Assembly: GCA_045652445.1 (NCBI GenBank)
Contig: JAZRUJ010000032.1
Span: 1 to 16,000 of the forward strand
Direction of reading: 5' to 3'
From: RGIG995 sp045652445
GTDB lineage: Bacteria; Bacillota; Clostridia; Oscillospirales; UBA644
Length of the DNA stretch: 16,000 bases
The notes beneath the pieces are model-generated. The model ran no database searches, was not told where the DNA came from, and was given only the letters and a program-made list of their open reading frames with translations. Positions 6,556 to 13,545 of the stretch are shown here, in pieces (the stretch's first letter is position 1; the number at the start of each line of letters is the position of its first letter). The position numbers and the translations under genes were made by a program.

Positions 6556-6751
6556 AGAGAATGAAAGGGCACCAAACACACCATACAAGGAACTATTTCG
6601 CCTGCAACACTTTTGTTCTCCGCCACTTACTCCTTGTGATGTTTGTTGTGTGTTTGGGTGTTTATGGTTGCCTCTTCTACGTAGTTGAGGCAATCGTATC
6701 ACCCACAAAATCATAAAAGCCTTGTAATTACCGCCTTTGGGCGGTTTTTTT
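6556..6751 (+). ncRNA. Candidate structured small RNA of about 195 nt
   Basis: A stand-alone unit with its own perfect promoter and intrinsic terminator, separate from nrdD, which has its own promoter at 6817. Hairpin I pairs CCAAACACAC (6572-6581) with GTGTGTTTGG (6648-6657), 10 perfect bp, and continues after an asymmetric internal loop with ACAAGGA (6585-6591) against TCCTTGT (6631-6637). Hairpin II pairs 6663-6674 with 6687-6698 over 12 bp (two G-T wobbles) and can extend with GGGTG (6656-6660) and CACCC (6700-6704). A second CCTTGT at 6720-6725 could compete for ACAAGG. Length and free-standing layout would suit a housekeeping RNA such as 6S, but I see no diagnostic motif and do not assign it. 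A 51-codon hydrophobic frame (6561-6716) lies inside and is an alternative reading. Confidence 0.55.
6730..6751 (+). terminator. Intrinsic terminator of the small-RNA-like unit
   Basis: ACCGCC (6730-6735) pairs with GGCGGT (6740-6745) around a TTTG loop and is followed by an uninterrupted T run. Confidence 0.88.
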
Positions 6752-6793
6752 GTTTTTTGGGGGAAATTATAATTGTATCATTTTTATGAAATC

Positions 6794-6841
6794 ACACAAG
6801 ATATAGTGTGTACCTCTTGACATTTGCACAAGATGTGGTAT
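6794..6841 (+). promoter_or_regulatory. Tandem NrdR boxes upstream of nrdDG
   Basis: Two 16-bp sites match the NrdR consensus acaCwAtATaTwGtgt. Box 1, ACACAAGATATAGTGT (6794-6809), has a single mismatch. Box 2, GCACAAGATGTGGTAT (6826-6841), is weaker but keeps the core C, A, AT, T and G positions. The centres are 32 bp apart, about three helical turns, as usual for paired NrdR sites. Box 2 overlaps the promoter spacer and -10, box 1 sits just upstream of -35. This predicts repression by NrdR with (d)ATP bound. Confidence 0.75.
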
Positions 6842-6844
6842 AAT
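6817..6844 (+). promoter_or_regulatory. Promoter of nrdDG
   Basis: TTGACA (6817-6822), 16-bp spacer, TATAAT (6839-6844). The leader of about 75 nt ends with GAGGG (6914-6918) ahead of the ATG at 6925. Confidence 0.87.
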
Positions 6845-6924
6845 AGATAGTGTCCCACCAAGGGGATAATTTCGCGTAAAATACACTTGAAGATAGAAAA
6901 AATCCGGAGAAATGAGGGAAAAAC

Positions 6925-9099
6925 ATGAAAGTTATCAAGCGTAACGGCTCGGAAGTGGTATTTGACATTACCAAAATCATTACCGCCATCACCAAGGCAA
7001 ACGACGCCGTAGAACAGGAAGCCCGTATGACCCCCATGCAGATTCGTCGCATCGCCGAAGCGGTGGAATTGAACTGTATTCGTATGAATCGTGCTCCCGG
7101 GGTGGAAGAAATTCAGGACTTGGTGGAAAGCCAGATTATGGCTCACGGTGCTTATGAAGTTGCCAAGAAGTATATCACCTATCGGTATACTCGGAACTTG
7201 GTGCGTAAATCGAATACCACCGACGACCGTATTTTGAGCCTGATTGAATGCTGCAATGAAGAAGCAAAACAGGAAAACGCCAACAAGAACCCCACCGTTA
7301 ACAGTGTCCAGCGGGACTATATGGCAGGGGAAGTGAGCCGTGACCTGACCGAACGTCTTTTGTTGCCCCCCGAAATTGTAGAAGCACACAAAGACGGGAT
7401 TATTCATTTCCATGATGCGGATTATTATGCCCAACATATGCATAACTGCGACCTTGTCAACCTGGAAGATATGCTGCAGAACGGCACGGTCATTTCCGGC
7501 ACCATGATCGAACGTCCCCACTCCTTCTCCACCGCTTGTAACATCGCCACCCAGATCATTGCACAGGTGGCAAGTAACCAGTACGGCGGTCAGTCCATTT
7601 CCCTGACCCACTTGGCACCCTTTGTCCAGGTCAGCCGGGAAAAGATTATTAAAAATATGAAAGAAGAATTGGACGATGCCGGTGTTTCCGTCACCGACGA
7701 ACAATTCTCTCAAATGGTGGAAAACCGTCTGCGGGAAGAAATCCGCAGAGGGGTTCAGACCATTCAGTATCAGGTCGTTACCCTGTTGACCACCAACGGA
7801 CAAGCTCCTTTCGTTACTGTGTTTATGTATCTTGGCGAAGCGAAGAACGAACAAGAAAAGAAAGACCTTGCCATCATTATTGAAGAAACTTTGTTGCAGC
7901 GGTACCGGGGCGTTAAGAACGAAGACGGTGTGTACGTCACCCCCGCCTTCCCCAAACTGATTTACGTTTTGGAAGAACAGAATATTCACCCCGATTCTCC
8001 CTACTATTACCTCACCGAACTGTCCGCAAAATGCACCGCAAAACGCATGGTTCCCGACTACATCTCCGAAAAGAAAATGCTGGAACTGAAAGTGGACAAG
8101 AATGGCGACGGTCATTGTTACACCTGTATGGGGTGCCGTTCTTTCTTGACTCCCTACGTGGACGAAAACGGCAAACCTAAGTACTACGGCCGTTTCAATC
8201 AGGGTGTTGTTACCATCAACCTGGTTGACGTGGCACTTTCTTCCGGCGGAAACGTGGAAAAATTCTGGAAGATCTTCGACGAACGTTTGGAACTGTGCCA
8301 TCAGGCATTGATGTGCCGTCACGAACGGTTGAAAGGTACGCTGTCCGATGCAGCTCCCATTCTGTGGCAGTACGGTGCTTTGGCTCGCTTGAAGAAAGGC
8401 GAACCCATCGACAAACTGTTGTTCGGCGGATATTCCACCATCTCCCTGGGCTATGCGGGGTTGTATGAATGCGTTAAGTATATGACCGGAAAATCCCACA
8501 CCGATCCCTCCGCCACACCCTTTGCTCTCGACGTGATGCAGTATATGAACGACGCTTGCAAAAAGTGGAAAGAAGCCCATCACATCGACTTCAGTCTGTA
8601 CGGAACTCCCCTGGAATCCACCACCTACAAGTTTGCCAAGTGTCTGCAAAAGCGGTTCGGCGTTGTGGAAGGAATTACCGACAAGGGATATATCACCAAC
8701 AGTTACCACATTCACGTTACCGAAGAGATCGACGCTTTCTCCAAACTCGCTTTTGAAGCTCAATTCCAGGCGTTGTCTCCCGGCGGTGCCATCAGCTACG
8801 TGGAAGTTCCCGATATGCAGAACAATCTGGAAGCGGTCATGCAGGTGATTAAGTTCATTTACGATAACATCATGTATGCAGAACTGAACACCAAGTCCGA
8901 CTACTGTCAGTGCTGCGGTTGGGATGGGGAAATCACCATCGCGGAAGAAGACGGAAAACTGATTTGGAAATGCCCCAAATGCGGCAACACCGATCAGGCG
9001 AAGATGAACGTTGCCCGCCGTACTTGCGGTTATATCGGTACCCAGTATTGGAATCAGGGACGTACCCAGGAAATTAAGGAACGGGTTTTGCACCTGTAA
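6925..9099 (+). CDS. nrdD: Anaerobic (class III) ribonucleoside-triphosphate reductase
   Basis: Reduces ribonucleoside triphosphates to deoxyribonucleotides using a glycyl radical; oxygen-sensitive and cytoplasmic. The 724 residues begin with an ATP-cone allosteric domain (MKVIKRNGSEVVFDITKI onward, about 1-90). The catalytic barrel includes HNCDLVNLEDMLQNG and the SFSTACNIATQI region. The C-terminus has the zinc site CQCC (661-664) with CPKC (683-686), then the radical motif RRTCGYIG with the glycyl radical predicted at G702. All expected elements are present and the length is normal. Codon use is strongly optimised (GAA, AAG, CTG, ATC), pointing to good expression. It is followed 6 nt later by its activase gene and preceded by two NrdR boxes. 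Confidence 0.97.
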   Translation: MKVIKRNGSEVVFDITKIITAITKANDAVEQEARMTPMQIRRIAEAVELNCIRMNRAPGVEEIQDLVESQIMAHGAYEVAKKYITYRYTRNLVRKSNTTDDRILSLIECCNEEAKQENANKNPTVNSVQRDYMAGEVSRDLTERLLLPPEIVEAHKDGIIHFHDADYYAQHMHNCDLVNLEDMLQNGTVISGTMIERPHSFSTACNIATQIIAQVASNQYGGQSISLTHLAPFVQVSREKIIKNMKEELDDAGVSVTDEQFSQMVENRLREEIRRGVQTIQYQVVTLLTTNGQAPFVTVFMYLGEAKNEQEKKDLAIIIEETLLQRYRGVKNEDGVYVTPAFPKLIYVLEEQNIHPDSPYYYLTELSAKCTAKRMVPDYISEKKMLELKVDKNGDGHCYTCMGCRSFLTPYVDENGKPKYYGRFNQGVVTINLVDVALSSGGNVEKFWKIFDERLELCHQALMCRHERLKGTLSDAAPILWQYGALARLKKGEPIDKLLFGGYSTISLGYAGLYECVKYMTGKSHTDPSATPFALDVMQYMNDACKKWKEAHHIDFSLYGTPLESTTYKFAKCLQKRFGVVEGITDKGYITNSYHIHVTEEIDAFSKLAFEAQFQALSPGGAISYVEVPDMQNNLEAVMQVIKFIYDNIMYAELNTKSDYCQCCGWDGEITIAEEDGKLIWKCPKCGNTDQAKMNVARRTCGYIGTQYWNQGRTQEIKERVLHL

Positions 9100-9105
9100 A
9101 AAATC

Positions 9106-9645
9106 ATGAATTACTGTAACATCAAATATTGCGATATCGCCAATGGCGAAGGGGTTCGTACCACCCTGTTCGTGTCCGGTTGCACCAATCACTGTGAAGA
9201 GTGTTTTCAGCCGGAGACCTGGGATTTTAATTACGGCGAACCCTTTACCGCCGCCCAGCAAGACGCCATTTCCAAATCTCTGGAGCCTTATTACGTGAAT
9301 GGGTTGACCCTGTTGGGGGGCGAACCCTTTGAACCCGCCAATCAAAGAGGGCTGTTGCCTTTTTTACGGCGAATCAAACGGGAGCATCCGGAGAAGACCA
9401 TCTGGTGTTTTACCGGCTTTACCTTGGATCAAGAACTGTTGCAAGACGGTTCTTATCCTCGGTGCGAAGTCACCGACGAAATGCTTTCGCTTATCGACGT
9501 TCTGGTGGACGGTCGGTACGTGAAGGCGTTGCACGATATTTCTTTGCGGTTCCGCGGTTCGTCTAATCAACGGATTATCGATCTGAACAAGACGCGAGAA
9601 TCCGGACAGATTGTTCTGTGGGATGACGGTAGAGGAAGACGATAA
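9106..9645 (+). CDS. nrdG: Anaerobic ribonucleotide reductase activase (radical SAM)
   Basis: Uses S-adenosylmethionine and a [4Fe-4S] cluster to generate the glycyl radical on NrdD. The 179-residue protein carries the radical-SAM cluster motif CTNHCEEC (C26, C30, C33; CX3CX2C) close to the N-terminus, preceded by GEGVRTTLFVSG, and the LLGGEPF motif near residue 70 that binds SAM. Length is typical of NrdG, slightly extended at the C-terminus. It starts 6 nt after the nrdD stop with no convincing Shine-Dalgarno of its own, so its translation is probably coupled to nrdD. The operon ends at the 9663-9704 terminator. Confidence 0.95.
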   Translation: MNYCNIKYCDIANGEGVRTTLFVSGCTNHCEECFQPETWDFNYGEPFTAAQQDAISKSLEPYYVNGLTLLGGEPFEPANQRGLLPFLRRIKREHPEKTIWCFTGFTLDQELLQDGSYPRCEVTDEMLSLIDVLVDGRYVKALHDISLRFRGSSNQRIIDLNKTRESGQIVLWDDGRGRR

Positions 9646-9662
9646 TCAAAATAATGTACAAG

Positions 9663-9704
9663 AAAACCCCCGAGAGAAAAACTCTCGGGGGTTTTGTTTT
9701 TTTT
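9663..9704. terminator. Strong bidirectional terminator between nrdG and rubredoxin
   Basis: AAAACCCCCGAGAG (9663-9676) pairs perfectly with CTCTCGGGGGTTTT (9682-9695) around AAAAA, followed by a T-rich tail to about 9704. It serves nrdDG on plus; on minus the A run on the left gives a U tail, ending the flavodiiron-ferritin-rubredoxin operon. Confidence 0.93.
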
Positions 9705-9707
9705 TAA

Positions 9708-9869
9708 TTAGGCTTCTTCGGAAAAATCGTCTTTGCCTACGCCACACAGGGGGCAGACAAAATCGTCTCCCAAATCTTCCCATTTTGTGCCGGGAGCAAT
9801 TCCGTTATCGGGATCTCCCGCGGCTTCGTCGTAAACCCAGCCACAAATGTCACATACATATTTTTTCAT
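9708..9869 (-). CDS. Rubredoxin
   Basis: A 53-residue one-iron electron carrier, cytoplasmic. It is read on the minus strand from the ATG complementary to 9867-9869, with GGAGG at 9878-9882 on the complement. Four cysteines, C6 and C9 (YVCDICGW) plus C39 and C42 (VCPLCGVGK), form the Fe(SCys)4 site. The intervening YDEAAGDPDNGIAPGT and W30 are textbook rubredoxin. It is the last gene of the minus-strand operon, 22 nt after ferritin, and is a plausible electron donor to the flavodiiron protein encoded first in the same operon or to other oxidative-stress enzymes. Confidence 0.97.
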   Translation of the reverse strand: MKKYVCDICGWVYDEAAGDPDNGIAPGTKWEDLGDDFVCPLCGVGKDDFSEEA

Positions 9870-9891
9870 GTTGAATACCTCCGTATTTTTA

Positions 9892-10404
9892 TTACAGAAC
9901 CAGGGACGGGGCGGTATAAACCCGAGCCGCCAATTCTTGGTTGAGCATATACAAACTTTTGGGATCGGAACCGAACAGTTCCATTTTGGAAATCAGGTCG
10001 TTGGCATTGGTTTCTTCTTCCCCTTGTTCTTTGACAAACCAATCCAAGAACTGCATGGTGCGGAAATCCCTGACTTCATAGGCGGCGGCGTAAATGTCGT
10101 TGATTAGGCTTGTTACGTATTCCTCATGTTCCAAGCCTGCTTTCAACACCGCCAAATGGCTGTCAAAGGTCTTGTCGGGTTTTGCGATGGCGTCCAGGGT
10201 CACGGGCATGTTTTCATTTTGCAGATAGGTGTAAAACAGCATGGCGTGATCCCGTTCTTCCTGGGCTTGAATCAAATACCAGTTTGCAAATCCGTCCAAA
10301 CCTTTTGCCTTAAAATAGTTGGAAAAATCCAGATACAGATAGGCGGAATAAAATTCTTTGTTGATTTGCTGGTTCAACAATTGATGCACTTTTTCTTTTA
10401 CCAT
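9892..10404 (-). CDS. ftnA: Ferritin (FtnA-type iron storage protein)
   Basis: Oxidises Fe2+ at a diiron ferroxidase site and stores the mineral inside a 24-subunit shell. The 170-residue protein aligns with E. coli FtnA without register shift: E17, Y24, E50, H53, E94 and E126-Q127-E129-E130 are all present. No haem-ligand Met typical of bacterioferritin was seen at the expected place. I start it at ATG 10404 (MVKEK) and not at the in-frame GTG nine bases upstream, because AGAGGTG lies a proper distance before the ATG and overlaps the GTG. It is the middle gene of the operon, 21 nt after the flavodiiron gene and 22 nt before rubredoxin. Removing Fe2+ next to an oxygen-consuming enzyme would limit Fenton chemistry. 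Confidence 0.95.
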   Translation of the reverse strand: MVKEKVHQLLNQQINKEFYSAYLYLDFSNYFKAKGLDGFANWYLIQAQEERDHAMLFYTYLQNENMPVTLDAIAKPDKTFDSHLAVLKAGLEHEEYVTSLINDIYAAAYEVRDFRTMQFLDWFVKEQGEEETNANDLISKMELFGSDPKSLYMLNQELAARVYTAPSLVL

Positions 10405-10425
10405 TAGGAACACCTCTTTTGTAAA

Positions 10426-12216
10426 TTATTCTTTAATTTCTTCAAAATCTGCAGCACCGTGCTTGCAAAGGGGACAAATGATATCTTCGGGCAGCGTATC
10501 TCCCTCGTAGATATAGCCGCAAATTTTACAGACAAAGCCTTTTTTACCTTCGGTTTGGGGTTTGGGTTTTACGTTGTCGTAATAATAGGTGTAACTCATC
10601 GTTTCTTTGTCGGACAAGACCCGGGCTTCGGTGACGATGCAGATAAACATTCCGTGGGTGTCGAAGTCCACGTACTGTTCTACCTGGAGAGACATGACGG
10701 CGTTAATATACCGGGGCAGGAAGGCAAGACCGTTGTCGGAGCGAAGAATTTCCATCCCCTCGAACTTATCCGCATTTCGTCCGCTTTGAAATCCAAAGGT
10801 TTCAAACACCTGGAACGGAGCGTCCACCGTAAGGCAGTTTACGTTCATTTTCCCGGTCTGCCGAATGACGTGGTGGGAGTAGTTTTCTTTGTTGATGGTT
10901 ACGGCAATGCGGTTGGGGGTGTTGGTCACTTGGGTGACGGTGTTGACGATCAAGCCGTTGTCTTTTTTTCCGTCGTTGGAGGTGACCACGTACAGACCGT
11001 ACCCGATATTAAACAGGGCAGACAGGTCGTTTTTGTTGGCGGTGGAATCCTGTTGTGCAAGATATTCTTTGCTCAATTCTTCTCCGAGGGCGTTCAGTTG
11101 TTCCATGCTCTCCCCGTTCAACGCAGAAAAGATTCGCACGGTGGTGTCGGTAAAGGTAAGGTTTTTACACGGTGACAGGGCTTCTTTCATCACCTTCGCC
11201 GCCAGGGGAGACCAGCTTCCGTTTTCGATCAATCCTACGGTGCGGTTGGAGAAGTTTCGTTCGATTAAATGGTTGATAAATTCCCTCATAAAGGGGAAGA
11301 TTTCCGCATTATACGTGGTGGTGGCAAGGACCAGTTTGCTATACCGGAAGGCATCGGCGACAGCCTGTGCCAAATCGCACCGGGCAAGGTCGTGGACGAT
11401 GATCTTGGGGCAACCGTTTGCCGACAGTTTTTCTGCCAAAAGAGTGACGGCTTTTTTCGTATTTCCGTAAACGGAAGTGTATGCGATCACGATGCCCTCT
11501 TCTTCCGGTTGATAGGTGGACCAGGTGTTGTACAGATTCAGGTAATATCCCAAATTTTCTTTCAAAGCCGGTCCGTGGAGGGGGCAAATGATCTTAATGT
11601 CCAAGGTTGCGGCTTTCCGCAACAGAGCTTGCACCTGAACGCCGTACTTCCCCACAATGCCGATATAGTATCGCCGGGCTTCGTCTGCCCAGGGTTCGTT
11701 GGCGTTTAAATCCCCGAATTTTCCGAATCCATCGGCTGAAAACAGGACTTTGTCGGTGCTGTCGTAGGTGACGATAACTTCCGGCCAATGCACCATGGGG
11801 GCGGTGACAAAGGTTAGTTGGTGTTTTCCCAAGGAAAGGGTGTCCCCCTCTCCCACTGTGATTTTGTTCTCCACGTCTACGCCAAAGAAGTTTTGAATCA
11901 TCAAAAATGCCTTGGCAGAAGCGACCACCGTCACTCCGGGGTAAACTTTCAAGAAATTCAGGACGTTTGCAGAGTGATCCGGTTCCATGTGCTGAACAAT
12001 GAGATAGTCGGGTTTTCTGCCGTCCAACACGTTTTGCAGATTATCCAGCCATTCGTGGGAAAACGCCGCGTCCACGGTGTCGACGACTGCAATTTTTTCA
12101 TCTAAAATTACGTAAGAGTTATAAGAAATTCCGTTGGGGATCCGATACTGCCCCTCAAAGAGATCGGTTTTTCGATCGTTGACGCCCACGTAACGGATAT
12201 CGTTGGTAATGGTCAT
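10426..12216 (-). CDS. Flavodiiron O2/NO reductase fused to flavin reductase and rubredoxin domains
   Basis: Predicted to reduce O2 to water and/or NO to N2O with electrons from NAD(P)H. Its 596 residues carry four modules. A beta-lactamase-fold diiron domain (about 1-240) has ligands H76, E78, D80, H81 (HMEPDH), H143, D162 and H214. A flavodoxin domain (about 243-390) has the FMN phosphate loop YTSVYGNTK. A flavin-reductase-like domain spans about 400-545. A C-terminal rubredoxin has C563, C566, C581 and C584; the pairs are only 14 residues apart, as in rubrerythrin-type rubredoxins. In Moorella thermoacetica the last two modules are a separate protein, Hrb, working with FprA, so this is an in-line FprA-Hrb fusion. 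The start is ATG 12216, with AAGGGTG upstream, rather than the in-frame GTG nine bases earlier. First gene of an operon with ferritin and rubredoxin. Confidence 0.93.
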   Translation of the reverse strand: MTITNDIRYVGVNDRKTDLFEGQYRIPNGISYNSYVILDEKIAVVDTVDAAFSHEWLDNLQNVLDGRKPDYLIVQHMEPDHSANVLNFLKVYPGVTVVASAKAFLMIQNFFGVDVENKITVGEGDTLSLGKHQLTFVTAPMVHWPEVIVTYDSTDKVLFSADGFGKFGDLNANEPWADEARRYYIGIVGKYGVQVQALLRKAATLDIKIICPLHGPALKENLGYYLNLYNTWSTYQPEEEGIVIAYTSVYGNTKKAVTLLAEKLSANGCPKIIVHDLARCDLAQAVADAFRYSKLVLATTTYNAEIFPFMREFINHLIERNFSNRTVGLIENGSWSPLAAKVMKEALSPCKNLTFTDTTVRIFSALNGESMEQLNALGEELSKEYLAQQDSTANKNDLSALFNIGYGLYVVTSNDGKKDNGLIVNTVTQVTNTPNRIAVTINKENYSHHVIRQTGKMNVNCLTVDAPFQVFETFGFQSGRNADKFEGMEILRSDNGLAFLPRYINAVMSLQVEQYVDFDTHGMFICIVTEARVLSDKETMSYTYYYDNVKPKPQTEGKKGFVCKICGYIYEGDTLPEDIICPLCKHGAADFEEIKE

Positions 12217-12249
12217 ATAAAACACCCTTCGTTTTTATTGTTTTTCTTT

Positions 12250-12279
12250 ATTGTATCACATCTTGAATCAGATTTCAAG
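12250..12279 (-). promoter_or_regulatory. Promoter with palindromic operator candidate for the flavodiiron operon
   Basis: On the minus strand TTGAAA (12273-12278) and TACAAT (12250-12255) are 17 bp apart. Overlapping the -35 is the inverted repeat CTTGAA-6 bp-TTCAAG (12262-12279 on plus). Both arms are perfect, so a dimeric repressor bound there would block RNA polymerase. The regulator is not identified; it does not fit the PerR or Rex consensus well. Confidence 0.6.
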
Positions 12280-12317
12280 AGGGAAAATTGTTGGTTAAAA
12301 AAATAGTTAAAATTTCC

Positions 12318-13355
12318 TTAAAAACACTTGCCTGTTTTGCAGTCTTTTGCCTCGGTTCCTTTGTGGCACAATTCGTTGGGGCAAGTGGCGGTTTTGGTAA
12401 AGCCCACAATGTTTTCCACGGTGGTTTGGGCGATGTTGTCCAACGCCTCTTCGGTGAGAAAGGCTTGGTGGGAGGTGACGATGACGTTTGGCATGGTAAT
12501 CAGCCGTGCCAAGGTGTCGTCTTCCAGAATGTGTCCTGAATTGTCTTCAAAAAACAGGTCGGATTCTTCTTCGTACACGTCCAGACAAGCCGCCCCCACT
12601 TTTCGGGATTTGATTTCGTTCAGTAAGGCTTCCGCGTCCACCAAAGCACCCCGGGAGGTGTTCAGAATCACCACGCCCCGTTTGCATCGTTCCAAGGCGG
12701 ACTGGTCAATGAGGTGATAGGTTTCCTCCGTAAGAGGACAGTGGAGAGAGATGATATCGCTTTGTTCCAGCAGTTCTTCCAGAGATACGTATCGAACCGA
12801 GTCTCCGTTTTCCAGGTCGGCGGCAGGGAATTTATCGTAACACAGAACGTTCATCCCAAATCCCCGGCAGATGTTGATAAAGACTCTTCCGATTTTTCCC
12901 GTACCGACGACTCCCACGGTTTTCCCATGCAGGTCAAACCCGGTCAATCCCGCAAGGCTGAAATTGAAATCTTTCGTGCGGTTGTAGGCTTTGTGAATCC
13001 GGCGAATGGACGTTAACAGCAACGCCATGGCGTGTTCCGCTACCGCATAGGGCGAATAGGCGGGTACCCGAAGAACGTGTACTTTCCCGTAAGCGTATTT
13101 CATGTCTACATTATTGAAGCCGGCACTCCGCAGGGCAACCACCGAAACTCCCATCTCAAAAAGACGGTGGATGACGGCGGCATTGACGGTGTCATTTACG
13201 AAAACACATACACCGTCGTATCCTCTCGCCAGGTCTACAGTATCTTCATTAAGTTTTGTTTCAAAATATTTGAAAACAATCCCGTGCTGTTTTCCGTAAC
13301 GGTCAAAAGAGGGGCGGTCGTAGGGTTTTGTATCGAAAAAAGCATATTTGAGCAT
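12318..13355 (-). CDS. D-lactate dehydrogenase (D-2-hydroxyacid dehydrogenase family)
   Basis: Reduces pyruvate to D-lactate with NADH, regenerating NAD+ during fermentation; cytoplasmic dimer. The 345-residue protein has the NAD-binding VGVVGTGKIGR (147-157) and the catalytic triad R235 (NTSRGALVD), E264 (LDVYEEE) and H296 (VTSHQAFLT), at the canonical numbering of D-lactate dehydrogenases. It starts at ATG 13355 behind AAGGAAG; a longer upstream in-frame extension has no plausible initiation site. The C-terminus ends in a tail with C325, C330, C339 and C344. The last codons can form a weak stem followed by TTTTT, perhaps partly terminating the transcript. It is 101 nt upstream of the flavodiiron gene on the same strand, but that gene has its own promoter. 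A Rex-like site overlaps the promoter. Confidence 0.92.
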   Translation of the reverse strand: MLKYAFFDTKPYDRPSFDRYGKQHGIVFKYFETKLNEDTVDLARGYDGVCVFVNDTVNAAVIHRLFEMGVSVVALRSAGFNNVDMKYAYGKVHVLRVPAYSPYAVAEHAMALLLTSIRRIHKAYNRTKDFNFSLAGLTGFDLHGKTVGVVGTGKIGRVFINICRGFGMNVLCYDKFPAADLENGDSVRYVSLEELLEQSDIISLHCPLTEETYHLIDQSALERCKRGVVILNTSRGALVDAEALLNEIKSRKVGAACLDVYEEESDLFFEDNSGHILEDDTLARLITMPNVIVTSHQAFLTEEALDNIAQTTVENIVGFTKTATCPNELCHKGTEAKDCKTGKCF

Positions 13356-13379
13356 AGAAAATTCTTCCTTTCTTACCTT

Positions 13380-13423
13380 ATTATAACCAATTTTTAAGAA
13401 TAAGTATGTTGAAAATTCAACAA
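13380..13423 (-). promoter_or_regulatory. Promoter and Rex-like operator of the D-lactate dehydrogenase gene
   Basis: A TATAAT -10 (complement of 13380-13385) lacks a good -35. In its place, on minus, lies TTGTTGAATTTTCAACAT (complement of 13406-13423), an inverted repeat with a 4-bp spacer. It differs from the clostridial Rex consensus TTGTTAANNNNTTAACAA at only three of the 14 half-site positions. Rex represses NADH-oxidising fermentation genes until the NADH/NAD+ ratio rises, which fits lactate dehydrogenase. Confidence 0.6.
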
Positions 13424-13500
13424 ATGAGAAAAAATCACTCTTTTTATTTCGTAGATTTGTACAAAAATACCTCATTTTGTTGTAGATTGATCAAAAAAAC

Positions 13501-13530
13501 TTGACAGACCGCCTAAAAAAATGATACAAT
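13501..13530 (+). promoter_or_regulatory. Promoter of the aminotransferase-dehydrogenase operon
   Basis: TTGACA (13501-13506), 18-bp spacer, TACAAT (13525-13530). A TATAAT immediately after (13531-13536) is too far from the -35 to be the main -10. Transcription should start near 13537. Confidence 0.8.
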
Positions 13531-13545
13531 TATAATATAGAAAAA

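Noticed and set aside
6556..6751. T-box leader or cobalamin riboswitch for nrdD
   Set aside because: There is no T-box sequence or specifier loop and no B12-box. The unit ends in a terminator and nrdD has its own promoter downstream.
6784..9345. 853-codon open frame antisense to nrdD/nrdG
   Set aside because: It mirrors nrdD, whose biased codons rarely give stop codons on the complement. The translated product is a low-complexity mix of F, H, G, N and V with no domain, and nrdD plus nrdG explain the region fully.
9611..9874. 87-codon plus-strand frame over the terminator and rubredoxin
   Set aside because: It crosses a strong terminator and is antisense to a textbook rubredoxin.
10405..10413. 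Three-codon N-terminal extension of ferritin from an in-frame GTG
   Set aside because: The GTG is part of the AGAGGTG ribosome binding site of the ATG at 10404, and the shorter protein matches E. coli FtnA residue numbering exactly.
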